Source of the DNA: Lachnospiraceae bacterium
GTDB lineage: Bacteria > Bacillota > Clostridia > Lachnospirales > Lachnospiraceae
DNA: 50,436 nt
Direction of reading: 5' to 3'
NCBI GenBank assembly: GCA_900771995.1
Contig: CAAGQC010000094.1
Span: 1-50,436 of the forward strand
Shown here: positions 1-8,014 of the stretch, piece after piece
Numbering within the stretch: the stretch's first letter is position 1
Layout of the letters: the number at the start of each line of letters is the position of its first letter
The notes under the pieces: generated by a model
What the model saw: the letters and a program-made list of their open reading frames with translations, nothing else
Database searches by the model: none
Told to the model about the DNA's origin: nothing
Made by a program: the position numbers and the translations under genes

Positions 1-221
1 CCGCCGGTATAGGCGATCACGGAATCGATATGACCAATGACACTGTTGAATCCAAGGATTCTCAAAGGGGTCTTCTCTTTTGCGGTATCTGCGGTGCCCT
101 GGCTCTCCTGTGCGGTATTGCCTGCTGTGGCTGCGCTATTATCAGAAGTGCTTCCACATCCTGACAGTAATCCCACAGTCAATACGGATGCTAACAGGAT
201 GCTGCATAATTTCTTCTTCAT
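1..221 (-). CDS. Solute-binding lipoprotein, N-terminal part (cut by window edge)
   Basis: Only about 73 N-terminal residues are present. The protein begins MKKKLCSILL, has a hydrophobic signal segment and a lipobox LLSGC with the lipidated Cys near residue 21. A Ser/Ala/Thr/Gln-rich linker follows, then a beta-strand-like start (TPLRILGFNS). This is the usual plan of extracellular solute-binding proteins of ABC sugar importers, anchored on the outer face of the membrane. The ATG at 221 is preceded by GAGGAGG. A strong sigma-A promoter lies upstream (280-308). Family assignment rests on the signal and linker only, so the substrate is unknown. Confidence 0.7.
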   Translation of the reverse strand, partial: MKKKLCSILLASVLTVGLLSGCGSTSDNSAATAGNTAQESQGTADTAKEKTPLRILGFNSVIGHIDSVIAYTG

Positions 222-279
222 AACGTTGTCCTCCTCGTTTTCCTACTGTTCCGATAGGGTTTGTATGTTTATGTTTGTC

Positions 280-308
280 ACTATACTATTCAGTGCCGAA
301 TTTGTCAA
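280..308 (-). promoter_or_regulatory. Sigma-A promoter of the lipoprotein gene
   Basis: On the minus strand TTGACA (303-308) is followed by a 17-base spacer and TATAGT (280-285). It lies between the SDR stop codon and the lipoprotein start, so the lipoprotein has its own transcript with a leader of roughly 50 bases. Confidence 0.8.
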
Positions 309-332
309 TATCTTTTTCGATTTTTCTACAAC

Positions 333-1136
333 TTATTTTTCCTCAGAATTTCTTTTATCATAGGAATATTGCGGGTTCAATACCCGATCATGGCCACCGG
401 AGATTTCAAGCGACGCTCCCGTGATGTAACTGGCTGCATCCGAAGCCAGGAATACCACCGGCTTTGCGATCTCCTCCGGCTCCGCCATCCGCCGCATCAG
501 ATTGTTCTGCATCAGGGAATCAATGGCTTCTTTCGTAAATGTGGAGGCGATCAGGGGTGTCTTCGTATATCCGGGCATTACCGCGTTGACACGGATCCCG
601 TAAGCGGCGTATTCTCCTGCCGTCGTGTTCGTCAGGCCGATGATACCGGATTTCAAAGCCCCGTATATGGTGGAGCGTCCACAGGTAGCACTTCTGGCTG
701 CCAGAGAGGCGATGTTGACGATGCTGCCACCCTGTTCCTTCATATGCAGATAGGCGGTCTGGCTCCCGAAGACTGCGGATTTGAAGAGGATCCCGATCAG
801 GTAATCCAGTTCTGCGTCGGTATAAATTTCGCCGGATCTGGGGCGGTTGGTGCCGATATTGTTCACCCAGACATCAATACGGCCAGTCTCCTGCGCTGCC
901 AGTTCTCCCAGTTGCAACATCTCCTGCTCCACCGATCCGTCCAGCGCATAGCCTGCGATCCGGTCCGCACCGTAACGCTCTCCCAGACTGCCTGTGGCCT
1001 GTGTCAGATCCTGTTCATTTCTTCCGGAGATGACCACATAGGCCCCTTCCTGCAAAAAAGCTTCCGCAATGGCGAATCCGATCCCTTTGCTGGCTCCCGT
1101 TACTACAACTACCTTATCCTTTAAACCCAGTTCCAT
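333..1136 (-). CDS. SDR family NAD(P)-dependent oxidoreductase
   Basis: A 267-residue classical short-chain dehydrogenase/reductase. The N terminus has the cofactor motif TGASKGIG (about residues 14-21). NNIG follows near 92, the catalytic Ser is in NIASLA, and the catalytic YxxxK is STIYGALK near 158. The C terminus has the usual PGYTKTP and ISGG segments. The fold and chemistry (carbonyl/alcohol exchange on a small substrate) are family knowledge. The substrate cannot be read from the sequence, although the neighbouring sugar-binding lipoprotein hints at sugar or polyol use. The ATG at 1136 has GGAGG just upstream. Length is normal for the family. Confidence 0.88.
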   Translation of the reverse strand: MELGLKDKVVVVTGASKGIGFAIAEAFLQEGAYVVISGRNEQDLTQATGSLGERYGADRIAGYALDGSVEQEMLQLGELAAQETGRIDVWVNNIGTNRPRSGEIYTDAELDYLIGILFKSAVFGSQTAYLHMKEQGGSIVNIASLAARSATCGRSTIYGALKSGIIGLTNTTAGEYAAYGIRVNAVMPGYTKTPLIASTFTKEAIDSLMQNNLMRRMAEPEEIAKPVVFLASDAASYITGASLEISGGHDRVLNPQYSYDKRNSEEK

Positions 1137-1195
1137 TTTTGTTTCCTCCGCTCTTTTTTATCCATTTATTTTTAGAAATCCATTTTCTATGAAAA

Positions 1196-1648
1196 TTAAC
1201 AAAAGAAAGACACTCCATCGCATTTCACCCATTGTACCGCACCAAAGCCGTAGACGGTAGCTCCGTACCGTTCGCCTTGTCCGTCTCTTAACTGCCGCAG
1301 TCCTCTGAGCATCTTATGCACCGCTTCCGTGGGATCTGTCAGGCGGCCTTCCCTGTGACTGCACCACAGTTCACGGATCCGAAGCGCTCCTTCCTCTGCC
1401 TGAAAGAAGGCATCTGTCGGCAGCAGACTCTTCGGATAGAACACCAGTCCCGATAAATCCCTGCCCAGCTCCCTGTTCTCCACCAGAAGAATACTGTTCT
1501 GTCGGTATTCCGAGGTATTCCAGGCCTGCAGGAATTCCGGCTTTCCCTCCGTTTGCGCCGTGCGGAGCAGAAGGGCGCTTTCCGTATTCAGGCTGCCGTC
1601 CTGCAGTATTTGCGCCGCGGTCCGGAAGGAATCTCCTTTTGTACTGTT
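1196..1648 (-). pseudogene. Open frame without a credible start; probable gene remnant
   Basis: A frame of about 150 codons runs from the in-frame TAA at 1649-1651 to a stop at 1196. No ATG, and no start with a spaced ribosome binding site, lies near its 5' end. The only usable start inside is a GTG at 1483, which lacks a Shine-Dalgarno sequence and would give 95 residues. The encoded text is protein-like (for example LLVENRELGRDLSG and YGFGAVQWVKCDG), so it looks like the 3' part of a once longer gene. I do not recognise the family. It stands directly upstream of the SDR gene in the same direction. Confidence 0.4.
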
Positions 1649-1714
1649 TTATTCTTTTTGTATCTCTCCTGGCACCATTTTATATATTTCATATAGGTTT
1701 TGTCAAGATTGTTC

Positions 1715-1743
1715 TTGACATGGAAAAAGCGGCTGCTTATGAT
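1715..1743 (+). promoter_or_regulatory. Consensus sigma-A promoter with no obvious gene
   Basis: TTGACA (1715-1720), a 17-base spacer and TATGAT (1738-1743) on the plus strand. The -35 box is inside a perfect inverted repeat, GTCAAGA-4-TCTTGAC (1702-1719), which could be an operator. No plus-strand gene with a proper start follows before the hairpin at 1882-1914. Confidence 0.55.
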
Positions 1744-1881
1744 AAAGAAAATACATTGCCAGATATTTTAAGGCCACGCCGAATGCCCTGCTCTGCGGCC
1801 CCACCTGTGGTGCCTGCACCGCACCTTCCGCCGGGAAATGCATGCGTTTCCTCGGGGAAGATGTCATGAAAGGGAAATTAA

Positions 1882-1914
1882 AATGGGAAGCACTATGATC
1901 TGGTGCTTCCCATT
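1882..1914 (-). terminator. Intrinsic terminator overlapping the end of the YczE-like remnant
   Basis: A perfect 12-base stem (AATGGGAAGCAC pairs with GTGCTTCCCATT) with a short loop. In the minus direction it is followed by TTTTAATTT, so it reads as a terminator for the gene ending at 1893. The last codons of that gene lie in the stem. Confidence 0.65.
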
Positions 1915-2312
1915 ACCGGTTCTTTATGAGCCGAAAGTACGGATACGAATTCAAAATGTCTGTCGATCAACTGTCCGACAACGGCAATTCCTTTTCCCAT
2001 GGTAAAGGCCGCCAGCACCGTGCCGATGCCAAGTCCCATAATTCTGCCAAGGCAGAAATACGTCATGCAGGCAGTCACCAGCAGACAGGTCACATCAAAA
2101 CCGATCTTGATTCTGGAATACGGCACCTTCGTGATCTCTGCCAGTTCTCTGGGGAACAGATCTGTCGGAACGATGGGCAGCTTACAACGGTTGGACAATG
2201 CAATGCCGAAGCAGAAGCCTACCACAAAGCTGAACAAATAAGAGGGAACGAATTTTTTACGCAGAATCATCAGAACGACAATCATTATAATTCCGTGACT
2301 TTTATTTTTCAA
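1893..2312 (-). pseudogene. YczE/YitT-type (DUF6198-like) membrane protein, 5'-truncated
   Basis: The frame encodes the second half of a YczE-like multi-spanning membrane protein. It has a hydrophobic segment (PSYLFSFVVGFCFG), the typical loop LPIVPTDLFPRELAEI, a second hydrophobic stretch and the motif GLGIGTVLAAFTMGK. Full-length relatives have about 210 residues with a duplicated plan; here about 80 N-terminal residues are missing. The only start at the 5' end is TTG, and the frame begins just after the terminator of the upstream alcohol dehydrogenase. A deletion that removed the promoter and 5' half is the simplest reading. Remnants of transport-type genes on both sides fit a decaying stretch. 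Confidence 0.6.
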
Positions 2313-2335
2313 TCCATAATTTGTATAAAATTGTT

Positions 2336-2367
2336 CAAAAAAACCTCCCGGAATTGCTCCCGGGAGG
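2336..2367 (-). terminator. Intrinsic terminator of the alcohol dehydrogenase gene
   Basis: CCTCCCGGGAG pairs with the following CCGGGAGG around a short loop, and a run of seven T follows on the minus strand. It starts about 30 bases after the fucO-like stop codon. Confidence 0.9.
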
Positions 2368-2397
2368 CTTCGTGTGAATACTATTTTTACATGGAGA

Positions 2398-3543
2398 TTA
2401 CATTAACTTCCGGAACAGCTCGGTCAGATCCTCGATGCTTGCATCCTTAGGGTTACCGGGTGCGCAGGCATCTGCGTGTGCAGATTCTGCCAGGAAGGGA
2501 AGATCCTCTTCCTTCAGAGCTTCCAGTTTGGAAGGAATACCTACATCCTCAGACAGCTTGCGGACAGCATCTACAGCGGCCTTACGATAGGTTGCCTGAT
2601 CCATCTGGTCTACGCCTTCCACCCCCATGGCACGGGCGATCTCACGATACTTTTCGCCGGTGCAGTCAGCATTGTATTCCATAACGATGGGCAGCATCAT
2701 TGCGCAGGCAACACCGTGAGGAGTATCATATACCGCACCCAGAGTATGTGCCATGGAATGAGCGATGCCAAGGCCTACGTTGGAGAATCCCATACCGGCA
2801 ATGTACTGGCCCAGAGCCATGCCTTCACGGCCTTCTTTGGTATTGGCTACCGCGCCGCGCAGGGATCTGGAAATGATCTCGATGGCTTTCAGATGGAACA
2901 TATCGGTCATCTCCCATGCTGCCTTGGTGGTGTAACCTTCGATGGCATGGGTCAGTGCATCCATACCGGTAGAAGCGGTCAGACCTTTCGGCATGGAGGA
3001 CATCATCTCGGGATCTACCACGGCGATGATGGGCATGTCATGAGGATCTACGCAGACGAATTTGCGCTTGCGCTCCACATCGGTGATAACGTAGTTGATA
3101 GTAACTTCTGCTGCGGTTCCTGCTGTGGTGGGCACTGCAATGATGGGTACGCAGGGCTTTTTGGTAGGTGCTACGCCCTCAAGACTGCGTACATCTTCGA
3201 ATTCAGGGTTGGCAATGATGATACCGATGGCTTTGGAGGTATCCATGGAGGAACCGCCGCCGATGGCGATGATATAGTCTGCACCGGATGCCTTGAAAGC
3301 AGCCACGCCGTTCTTCACATTATCAATCGTAGGGTTAGCCTTAATATCAGAATAAATCTCATAAGCAAGGCCTTCTTTGTCAAGCAGATCGGTTACCTTG
3401 CCGGTCACACCGAACTTGATCAGATCCGGATCGGAACATACGAATGCTTTCTGAAAAGCATGAGCCTTTGCTTCGTTTACGATTTCTGCGATTGCTCCGG
3501 CACCATGATAAGATGTCTGGTTGAGCATAATTCTGTTTGCCAT
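2398..3543 (-). CDS. fucO: Iron-containing alcohol dehydrogenase, lactaldehyde reductase type
   Basis: A 381-residue group III (iron-dependent) alcohol dehydrogenase, collinear with E. coli FucO from MANR at the N terminus onward. Visible features are the NAD site GGGS (near 97), the segment PTTAGTAAEVTINYVITD, and the metal ligands in DALTHAIEGY (Asp and His near 195 and 199), AHSMAHTLGA and DTPHG. FucO reduces L-lactaldehyde to 1,2-propanediol when deoxy sugars such as fucose or rhamnose are fermented. No fuc or rha genes are in the window, so a broader aldehyde/diol role is possible. AAGGAG precedes the ATG. A TetR gene lies upstream in the same direction, separated by a terminator. Confidence 0.88.
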   Translation of the reverse strand: MANRIMLNQTSYHGAGAIAEIVNEAKAHAFQKAFVCSDPDLIKFGVTGKVTDLLDKEGLAYEIYSDIKANPTIDNVKNGVAAFKASGADYIIAIGGGSSMDTSKAIGIIIANPEFEDVRSLEGVAPTKKPCVPIIAVPTTAGTAAEVTINYVITDVERKRKFVCVDPHDMPIIAVVDPEMMSSMPKGLTASTGMDALTHAIEGYTTKAAWEMTDMFHLKAIEIISRSLRGAVANTKEGREGMALGQYIAGMGFSNVGLGIAHSMAHTLGAVYDTPHGVACAMMLPIVMEYNADCTGEKYREIARAMGVEGVDQMDQATYRKAAVDAVRKLSEDVGIPSKLEALKEEDLPFLAESAHADACAPGNPKDASIEDLTELFRKLM

Positions 3544-3615
3544 GATACTTAATCTCCTTTCGAATTGAGAACAAATCTTAATGATAATTTTATTCTAACT
3601 GCAAGACATGCAGAA

Positions 3616-3649
3616 AAAAAGTGACAGTTTTCCCCGACTGTCACTTTTT
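3616..3649 (-). terminator. Intrinsic terminator between the TetR gene and fucO
   Basis: A 13-base perfect stem (AAAAAGTGACAGT with ACTGTCACTTTTT) around an 8-base loop, followed by T residues on the minus strand. It separates the TetR operon from fucO. Confidence 0.9.
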
Positions 3650-3680
3650 ACAGAAAGTTCACAATATGTACATTTCTTTT

Positions 3681-3710
3681 AGTAATTTTTCACAAATTAC
3701 TTTGGTAATT
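3681..3710. promoter_or_regulatory. Overlapping palindromes, candidate regulator site
   Basis: AGTAATTT-5-AAATTACT (3681-3701) overlaps a second palindrome AATTAC-4-GTAATT (3695-3710). They lie just after the TetR stop codon and before its terminator. Size and symmetry fit a TetR-type operator, but the place (a 3' region) is odd, so the assignment is weak. Confidence 0.35.
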
Positions 3711-3716
3711 TTTTCA

Positions 3717-4289
3717 CTAGCGTAATACGCCTAATTGTTGAAACAGTTCGCTCACCGGTGCCGGAAGTGCACTGACCAGCAAGGCTGCCATCTGTTCCGG
3801 CGACACTCCCTTCGGTGCAAAGATCCATTCCACAGTCATATCAATAGACCCCCGGCAATAGAGCCGCAAGGGAAATAAAATATTTTCTTCGGGCTGTCTG
3901 CCGGTCTTACGCTTTATCAGCTGCGTATAGAAATCCAGTATCAACTCATAGTCATGCTCTTTCAAAGAATTGCGGTCATCCGAGCGAAATGCTCCGGCGA
4001 AAAAGACCCTTTCCTTCTGGATGAATTCGAATTTCCGGGTCAATCCCTCGTATACCGTCAGTCCATCTCCCATCTGTGCAAAAGACTCCAACAGCAGCTT
4101 ATCGAAATACCAGTTGATCAGATCATATTTGTCCTGAAAATTCCGGTAAAAAGTCTGTCTGGTCACACCGCAGGTCTGCACGATCTGCGTCACTGTCATG
4201 GCATCGGTGCCTGAGGCTGCCATACATTTTTTCGCTGCTTCCGCCAGCCGGTATTTAGTTCTATCCGCTGCCGTTTCCTTCGTACTCAT
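3717..4289 (-). CDS. TetR/AcrR family transcriptional regulator
   Basis: A 190-residue regulator. Residues about 10-60 form the TetR helix-turn-helix (TKYRLAEAAKKCM, then VTQIVQTCGVTRQTFYRNFQDKYDL). The C-terminal ligand domain resembles the group next to dihydroxyacetone kinase genes (DhaS/YvdT-like TetR_C domain). It follows the C_GCAxxG_C_C gene by 12 bases and is probably co-transcribed with it. It likely represses its own operon and perhaps fucO downstream; that target is inferred from position only. Length is normal. Confidence 0.85.
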   Translation of the reverse strand: MSTKETAADRTKYRLAEAAKKCMAASGTDAMTVTQIVQTCGVTRQTFYRNFQDKYDLINWYFDKLLLESFAQMGDGLTVYEGLTRKFEFIQKERVFFAGAFRSDDRNSLKEHDYELILDFYTQLIKRKTGRQPEENILFPLRLYCRGSIDMTVEWIFAPKGVSPEQMAALLVSALPAPVSELFQQLGVLR

Positions 4290-4301
4290 ACTGTCACACC
4301 T

Positions 4302-4727
4302 CTACTGTACTACCGGCTTTGGCGGCACGTAGCCTTCCGTCATATCCGGCAATTCCGCTTCCAGTAAAGCCGCTGCGTCCCTGACGCAGTCGATGCACTC
4401 TCTTTTTATAATGCCATCGGTGATGCCTTTTAATTCCTTGCAGATCACAGTTCCGTTCTGCTCTTTGAAGTTCTGAATTATCCGTCTGGACTCTTGCATG
4501 GTCTTTTGCGGATTTTTATTGATCAGTCCCAGTATATTGACTGCTCCGATGATAGCTCCGCAGGTAGCCTCCATACTGCCGCCGATTCCTACCGCAAATC
4601 CCTGAGTAAGATTCTTCGCCGTCTCCTCATCGATCCCCGCCAGATCACAATACGTGCACGCAACGGCCTGCGCACAGTTGTAACCACACATTTTTCTCTC
4701 TGCTGCCTTTTCCACTCTTGATTCCAT
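4302..4727 (-). CDS. C_GCAxxG_C_C family protein
   Basis: A 141-residue protein with the cysteine pattern that names the family: MCGYNCAQAV, CTYC, a glycine-rich ATCGAIIGAVNILG segment, then VICKEL and RECIDCVRDAA. These conserved Cys suggest a redox or metal role, but no biochemical function is settled for the family. It heads a two-gene operon with the TetR regulator. A promoter (TTACCA-17-TATAAT) lies about 60-90 bases upstream, and AAAAGGA precedes the ATG. Length is normal. Confidence 0.85.
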   Translation of the reverse strand: MESRVEKAAERKMCGYNCAQAVACTYCDLAGIDEETAKNLTQGFAVGIGGSMEATCGAIIGAVNILGLINKNPQKTMQESRRIIQNFKEQNGTVICKELKGITDGIIKRECIDCVRDAAALLEAELPDMTEGYVPPKPVVQ

Positions 4728-4789
4728 AATTGTTGTTCCTTTTCGTTTGTATTTTGCCGGTGGCGGTTATAATATAAATCTTATTATTT

Positions 4790-4818
4790 ATTATAACAGA
4801 AATATGGTTATTTGGTAA
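4790..4818 (-). promoter_or_regulatory. Sigma-A promoter of the C_GCAxxG_C_C-tetR operon
   Basis: TTACCA (4813-4818), a 17-base spacer and TATAAT (4790-4795) on the minus strand, giving a leader of about 55 bases. Confidence 0.75.
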
Positions 4819-4970
4819 AAGAAAAAGCAAAAAGAGGTCGCCATTATTTTCTGTCCGTGCTATTCTGATACCATAATTATTTCTTTAGTTAACATTTACT
4901 GTGTATAAGCTCTTTATCATTCCAAACTGTTTTAAGTGTACAAAAAATTCCTACAAATTTCAAAATCATG

Positions 4971-4999
4971 TTGACATTGCCGTGGGAAGATGATATTAT
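4971..4999 (+). promoter_or_regulatory. tRNA-Leu promoter
   Basis: TTGACA (4971-4976), a 17-base spacer and TATTAT (4994-4999), ending 43 bases before the mature tRNA. Confidence 0.88.
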
Positions 5000-5042
5000 C
5001 ATTCTTGCGTGATGCGAGATAATAATTATTTTGTATCGCTAT

Positions 5043-5126
5043 GCGGAAGTGTCGGAATTGGCAGACGAGCAAGACTAAGGATCTTGTGGTAGCAATACCG
5101 TGTGGGTTCAAGTCCCATCTTCCGCA
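5043..5126 (+). tRNA. tRNA-Leu (anticodon AAG)
   Basis: The acceptor stem GCGGAAG pairs with CTTCCGC and is followed by A. The D arm contains GGAATTGGCAGAC. The anticodon stem CAAGA/TCTTG holds the loop CTAAGGA with anticodon AAG at 5077-5079. A long variable arm of class II type follows, then the T arm GTGGGTTCAAGTCCCAT. The 3' CCA is not encoded. With A at position 34 it should be deaminated to inosine by TadA (family knowledge) to read CUU and other CUN codons. It is a single gene with its own promoter and terminator. Confidence 0.96.
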
Positions 5127-5138
5127 TTTTTATTTTTT

Positions 5139-5172
5139 AAGAAGCCTTGAAAATCAAGGCTTCTTATTTTTT
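5139..5172 (+). terminator. Terminator of tRNA-Leu
   Basis: A 12-base perfect stem (AAGAAGCCTTGA with TCAAGGCTTCTT), a 3-base loop and ATTTTTT directly after the tRNA. Confidence 0.93.
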
Positions 5173-5278
5173 GTCAGTGTCCGGTTTTGAAGTTACAATC
5201 AGGTTACACTATGAACAGGCTTCCTCCAGTGCTGCTTTTATCAGCCGTTCAAAGGACTGCGTGAATCATCTGCATAGT

Positions 5279-5479
5279 TTATTCCTTTATAACATCCAGT
5301 TCTGTTACATTTACTCCTAATGCTGTCAAAATCACTTTCAAGTCACGGTACCGGATTTTCATGGAATTATAAACTGCCGTATCTTTTTGCGCTAATTGCA
5401 TCCACTCCTGTAGCCGTGAAAATTCTTCCACACAAATTTTGATAGTTTCCTGATTATTCAATTCTTCCATCCTCTCCAC
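5279..5479 (-). CDS. Small hypothetical protein
   Basis: A 66-residue, probably helical cytosolic protein (MERMEELNNQETIKICVEE..., ending LGVNVTELDVIKE). It has no signal peptide, membrane segment or motif I recognise. The GTG start at 5479 has AGGAAAGG a suitable distance upstream; an ATG three codons later is the alternative start. It stands alone between the tRNA-Leu terminator and the terminator of the next gene. It may be real because the ribosome binding site fits, but no function can be assigned. Confidence 0.5.
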   Translation of the reverse strand: MERMEELNNQETIKICVEEFSRLQEWMQLAQKDTAVYNSMKIRYRDLKVILTALGVNVTELDVIKE

Positions 5480-5588
5480 CGCCTTTCCTGTACTTAAAAT
5501 TATAGCGGCTTTATCCTATGTTTACAAGTTACTTTCCTTTGGAAAATCGACTGTCGAATGCCAGTCACTCGATATGAGAAATTGTACG

Positions 5589-5628
5589 CAAAAAACTTCT
5601 ATGCTTAATTCACTTTAGCATAGAAGTT
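5589..5628 (-). terminator. Terminator of the long solute-binding protein gene
   Basis: AACTTCTATGCT pairs perfectly with AGCATAGAAGTT around an 11-base loop. On the minus strand it is followed by TTTTTT. It starts about 25 bases after the stop codon at 5653. Confidence 0.88.
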
Positions 5629-5652
5629 CTTTGTCTGCAATAACTATATTTA

Positions 5653-7926
5653 TTACTCCGCCAGATACATCTTCAAGCTTCCTTCCACGGCATCCATGGC
5701 TTCTTCCACGGTGGCCTGGCCCTGGAGGTATGCCTGTAAACTTTCGGTCAGGGAGGTCTCGATCTGGGTGTCTTCCTTGAGGCACAGGGTTGCTGCCTTG
5801 CACAGATCCATCAGATGATTTGCTGTCTCCTCAGAGTAGCTTTTAATGGCAAATTCCACGCTGCTGCCATCGATGTCATAGGTGGTGTAGGCTTCGGCAT
5901 TGCTCCGTTCGGCTGCTGCCTGATTTTCCAGCGCTTTCGCATTGACCGGGAATCCTTCATAGGTGTCCACACTCTGTACCTCTTCGGACAGGGCGAACCG
6001 CAGGAAATCTTTTGCGGTCTCCACATGTTCACTCCGGCTGTTGATACCAATGACCATCTTCGGATAAAATGCATTTTCCATAGATACCACATTGGCATTC
6101 AAAAGCTCCGCCACAGCATAAGGAGTCATAGCCTGATTAAATCCGTCGGTCTCCTGGAACACCAGCTTTACATTTGATCCCAGATCCCAGATATTCGCCG
6201 CCCGGCCTTCTTTTCTGGAAGGAAGGATACCGCAGTTGTCTCCGATGGTCTTTAAGTTTTCCAGCCAGGGGCGCAGGGTATCGCGATCCACCTGACGATT
6301 CTGTAAAATAGCATCCACGATCAACGGATAGAACTCTTCCACCAGTTCGCCACAGGTACGGTCTCCCAGATAACTCTCCGTCTTCCCGGATACCGCCTTT
6401 GCAATCGCATCCATGCTGTTCATCTCCTCCGGCTGCATATCCCGGCCGACGGCCAGCAACAGGCTGAACTGTAACGGTACCGCGAATCTTTCCCCATTTT
6501 CCTCTTCATAGGCCGTAGTAATATTGGAAAGCAGGGTTCCGTCCTCTTCCATCGGCTGCAATACCTCCTGCAGATCCAGCAATAACCCCTTGGAAGCATA
6601 GGTATCCAGTTTCAGATGATCCATCACCATGAGATCCGGTCCCTTGCCGGAGGTCAGGGAAGTGTTCAGATCCTGATAGATCTGCTGATAATCCGCATTT
6701 TCACTGTACTTGTCCATCATGGAAATTGCCGCGTCCACATGGATCAGCACCTCCGGATGCTGCTTGTGGTACTGCACGGCTGCCTGCTGTAAAAAGAAAC
6801 TCTCCTCCACCGTATACAGTGTCAGTTCTTCGGTAACCTCCGTCACCGCATCGGGGTCATAACGATAAATCATTACTTTATCTCCGCTCTCACTTCCAAA
6901 CCAGCCATACACACTGCCGTCCGACAGTGCCACTATATCCCGGCACCACTGATCCGACAAGGAAAAAACGGTATCGATCCCTTCTAACAGTTTCTGCCAG
7001 TTGGTATCTCCGGCATCACAGCGGAAAAATCCGTCTGCATCCGCCGCATAGGCCGTACCGTCCTCCAGCACACTGAAATAAGCAGAACTGTAGCTGTCCT
7101 GGGAAAACGGAAGCACTTCCTTCGATTTTGCCCCATTGTTTCCATCCAGCTGCATCTGCAACAGTCCGTTCACGGAACCCTGTTCATCTGCCTGTGCCAG
7201 ATACAGGGTATCTCCCACAGCGCTGACCCACTTGTTATCCGATAAATATCCGCTGTCGGTCAGGCTGTCACTCTCCTGACTGCTCACCAGACTTCCGTCC
7301 TGTGCCAGCACAACATCCAGAGAAAAATAAGAAAGTCCCACCAGCAGACCATCCTCTGTCAGTGTCACAGACTGCGGTGTATCGTAGAACCGGTATCCAT
7401 CCATATCCATAGGCTCCTGCCACTTCTCAGGGGTAATATCCAGCGCACTGCCGTCCGCTTCCTTCCACAAATGTGCGGAAGATGTCTCCTCATCCCGGTA
7501 ACAGTTGCCGTACAGATACTGATTTCCTTCCGCATCCTGCAACAGCGTAAAACTGTCGCTGCTTTCCAGTTCCTTTCCTTCGGGAAGAACCTTCAGCCAG
7601 TCTTTCGTCACTTCTGTCAGGACATCTCCTTCCCCAAGCTTCCATTCCTCCAGAGAAACCTGCCCTTCGGATCCTCCTGTCACAAGAAAATGCAGTTCAT
7701 CTCCTGAGCGGAAGATCTGGCTGATATTCCTGTCCTTCCATTCTTCCGGCAGTGAAAGTTCCGTTTCCACATAGCGTCCCTTCTGTGCTTCTTCCGGAGA
7801 TGCCGTAATTTTCAGATCATCCTTATTCCCGCAGCCGGTGCACATTCCCATGACGATTGCCATACAGGTCGCCAGTGCGATTCCTTTTTGCATGTTATTG
7901 TTATTAACGTAGTTTCTGTTTTGCAT
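5653..7926 (-). CDS. Extracellular solute-binding lipoprotein with propeller-like N-terminal half
   Basis: A 757-residue exported lipoprotein. The ATG at 7926 is chosen because GGGAG lies 7 bases upstream; a longer frame to 8013 has no such site. The signal segment ends in the lipobox MCTGC (Cys near 32). Residues about 50-360 hold repeated short units of the type DGSLVS, DGTAYAADADG and DGSVYGWFG, typical of beta-propeller blades. Residues about 367-757 start LTLYTVEESFFLQQAAVQYH and continue as a type 1 extracellular solute-binding domain (GPDLMVMD, LLDLQEVL, RFAVPLQF, the late AFYPKMVIGI). It has its own terminator and no permease genes nearby. The ligand is unknown. The fusion about doubles the normal length of a binding protein. 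Confidence 0.8.
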   Translation of the reverse strand: MQNRNYVNNNNMQKGIALATCMAIVMGMCTGCGNKDDLKITASPEEAQKGRYVETELSLPEEWKDRNISQIFRSGDELHFLVTGGSEGQVSLEEWKLGEGDVLTEVTKDWLKVLPEGKELESSDSFTLLQDAEGNQYLYGNCYRDEETSSAHLWKEADGSALDITPEKWQEPMDMDGYRFYDTPQSVTLTEDGLLVGLSYFSLDVVLAQDGSLVSSQESDSLTDSGYLSDNKWVSAVGDTLYLAQADEQGSVNGLLQMQLDGNNGAKSKEVLPFSQDSYSSAYFSVLEDGTAYAADADGFFRCDAGDTNWQKLLEGIDTVFSLSDQWCRDIVALSDGSVYGWFGSESGDKVMIYRYDPDAVTEVTEELTLYTVEESFFLQQAAVQYHKQHPEVLIHVDAAISMMDKYSENADYQQIYQDLNTSLTSGKGPDLMVMDHLKLDTYASKGLLLDLQEVLQPMEEDGTLLSNITTAYEEENGERFAVPLQFSLLLAVGRDMQPEEMNSMDAIAKAVSGKTESYLGDRTCGELVEEFYPLIVDAILQNRQVDRDTLRPWLENLKTIGDNCGILPSRKEGRAANIWDLGSNVKLVFQETDGFNQAMTPYAVAELLNANVVSMENAFYPKMVIGINSRSEHVETAKDFLRFALSEEVQSVDTYEGFPVNAKALENQAAAERSNAEAYTTYDIDGSSVEFAIKSYSEETANHLMDLCKAATLCLKEDTQIETSLTESLQAYLQGQATVEEAMDAVEGSLKMYLAE

Positions 7927-8014
7927 CCTTTTCTCCCATTCTGCTGTGTCGTTCCACAACTTTTTCTTACAGGAAAAGTATAGCGGTTTCTTTTTTAAGA
8001 TAACAGCAGGCACG

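Noticed and set aside
1639..1869. A 76-codon plus-strand frame with a hydrophobic start
   Set aside because: The promoter at 1715-1743 lies inside it, no ribosome binding site precedes the ATG, and the second half is Pro/Ala-rich noise.
2476..3552. A 358-codon plus-strand frame opposite the alcohol dehydrogenase
   Set aside because: It is the antisense of fucO. The encoded text is rich in His, Gly and Cys without any family pattern, and the minus-strand frame is a clear full-length enzyme.
5043..5172. tRNA-Leu as an attachment site of an integrated element
   Set aside because: The tRNA 3' end is not repeated nearby in the window and no integrase gene is present.
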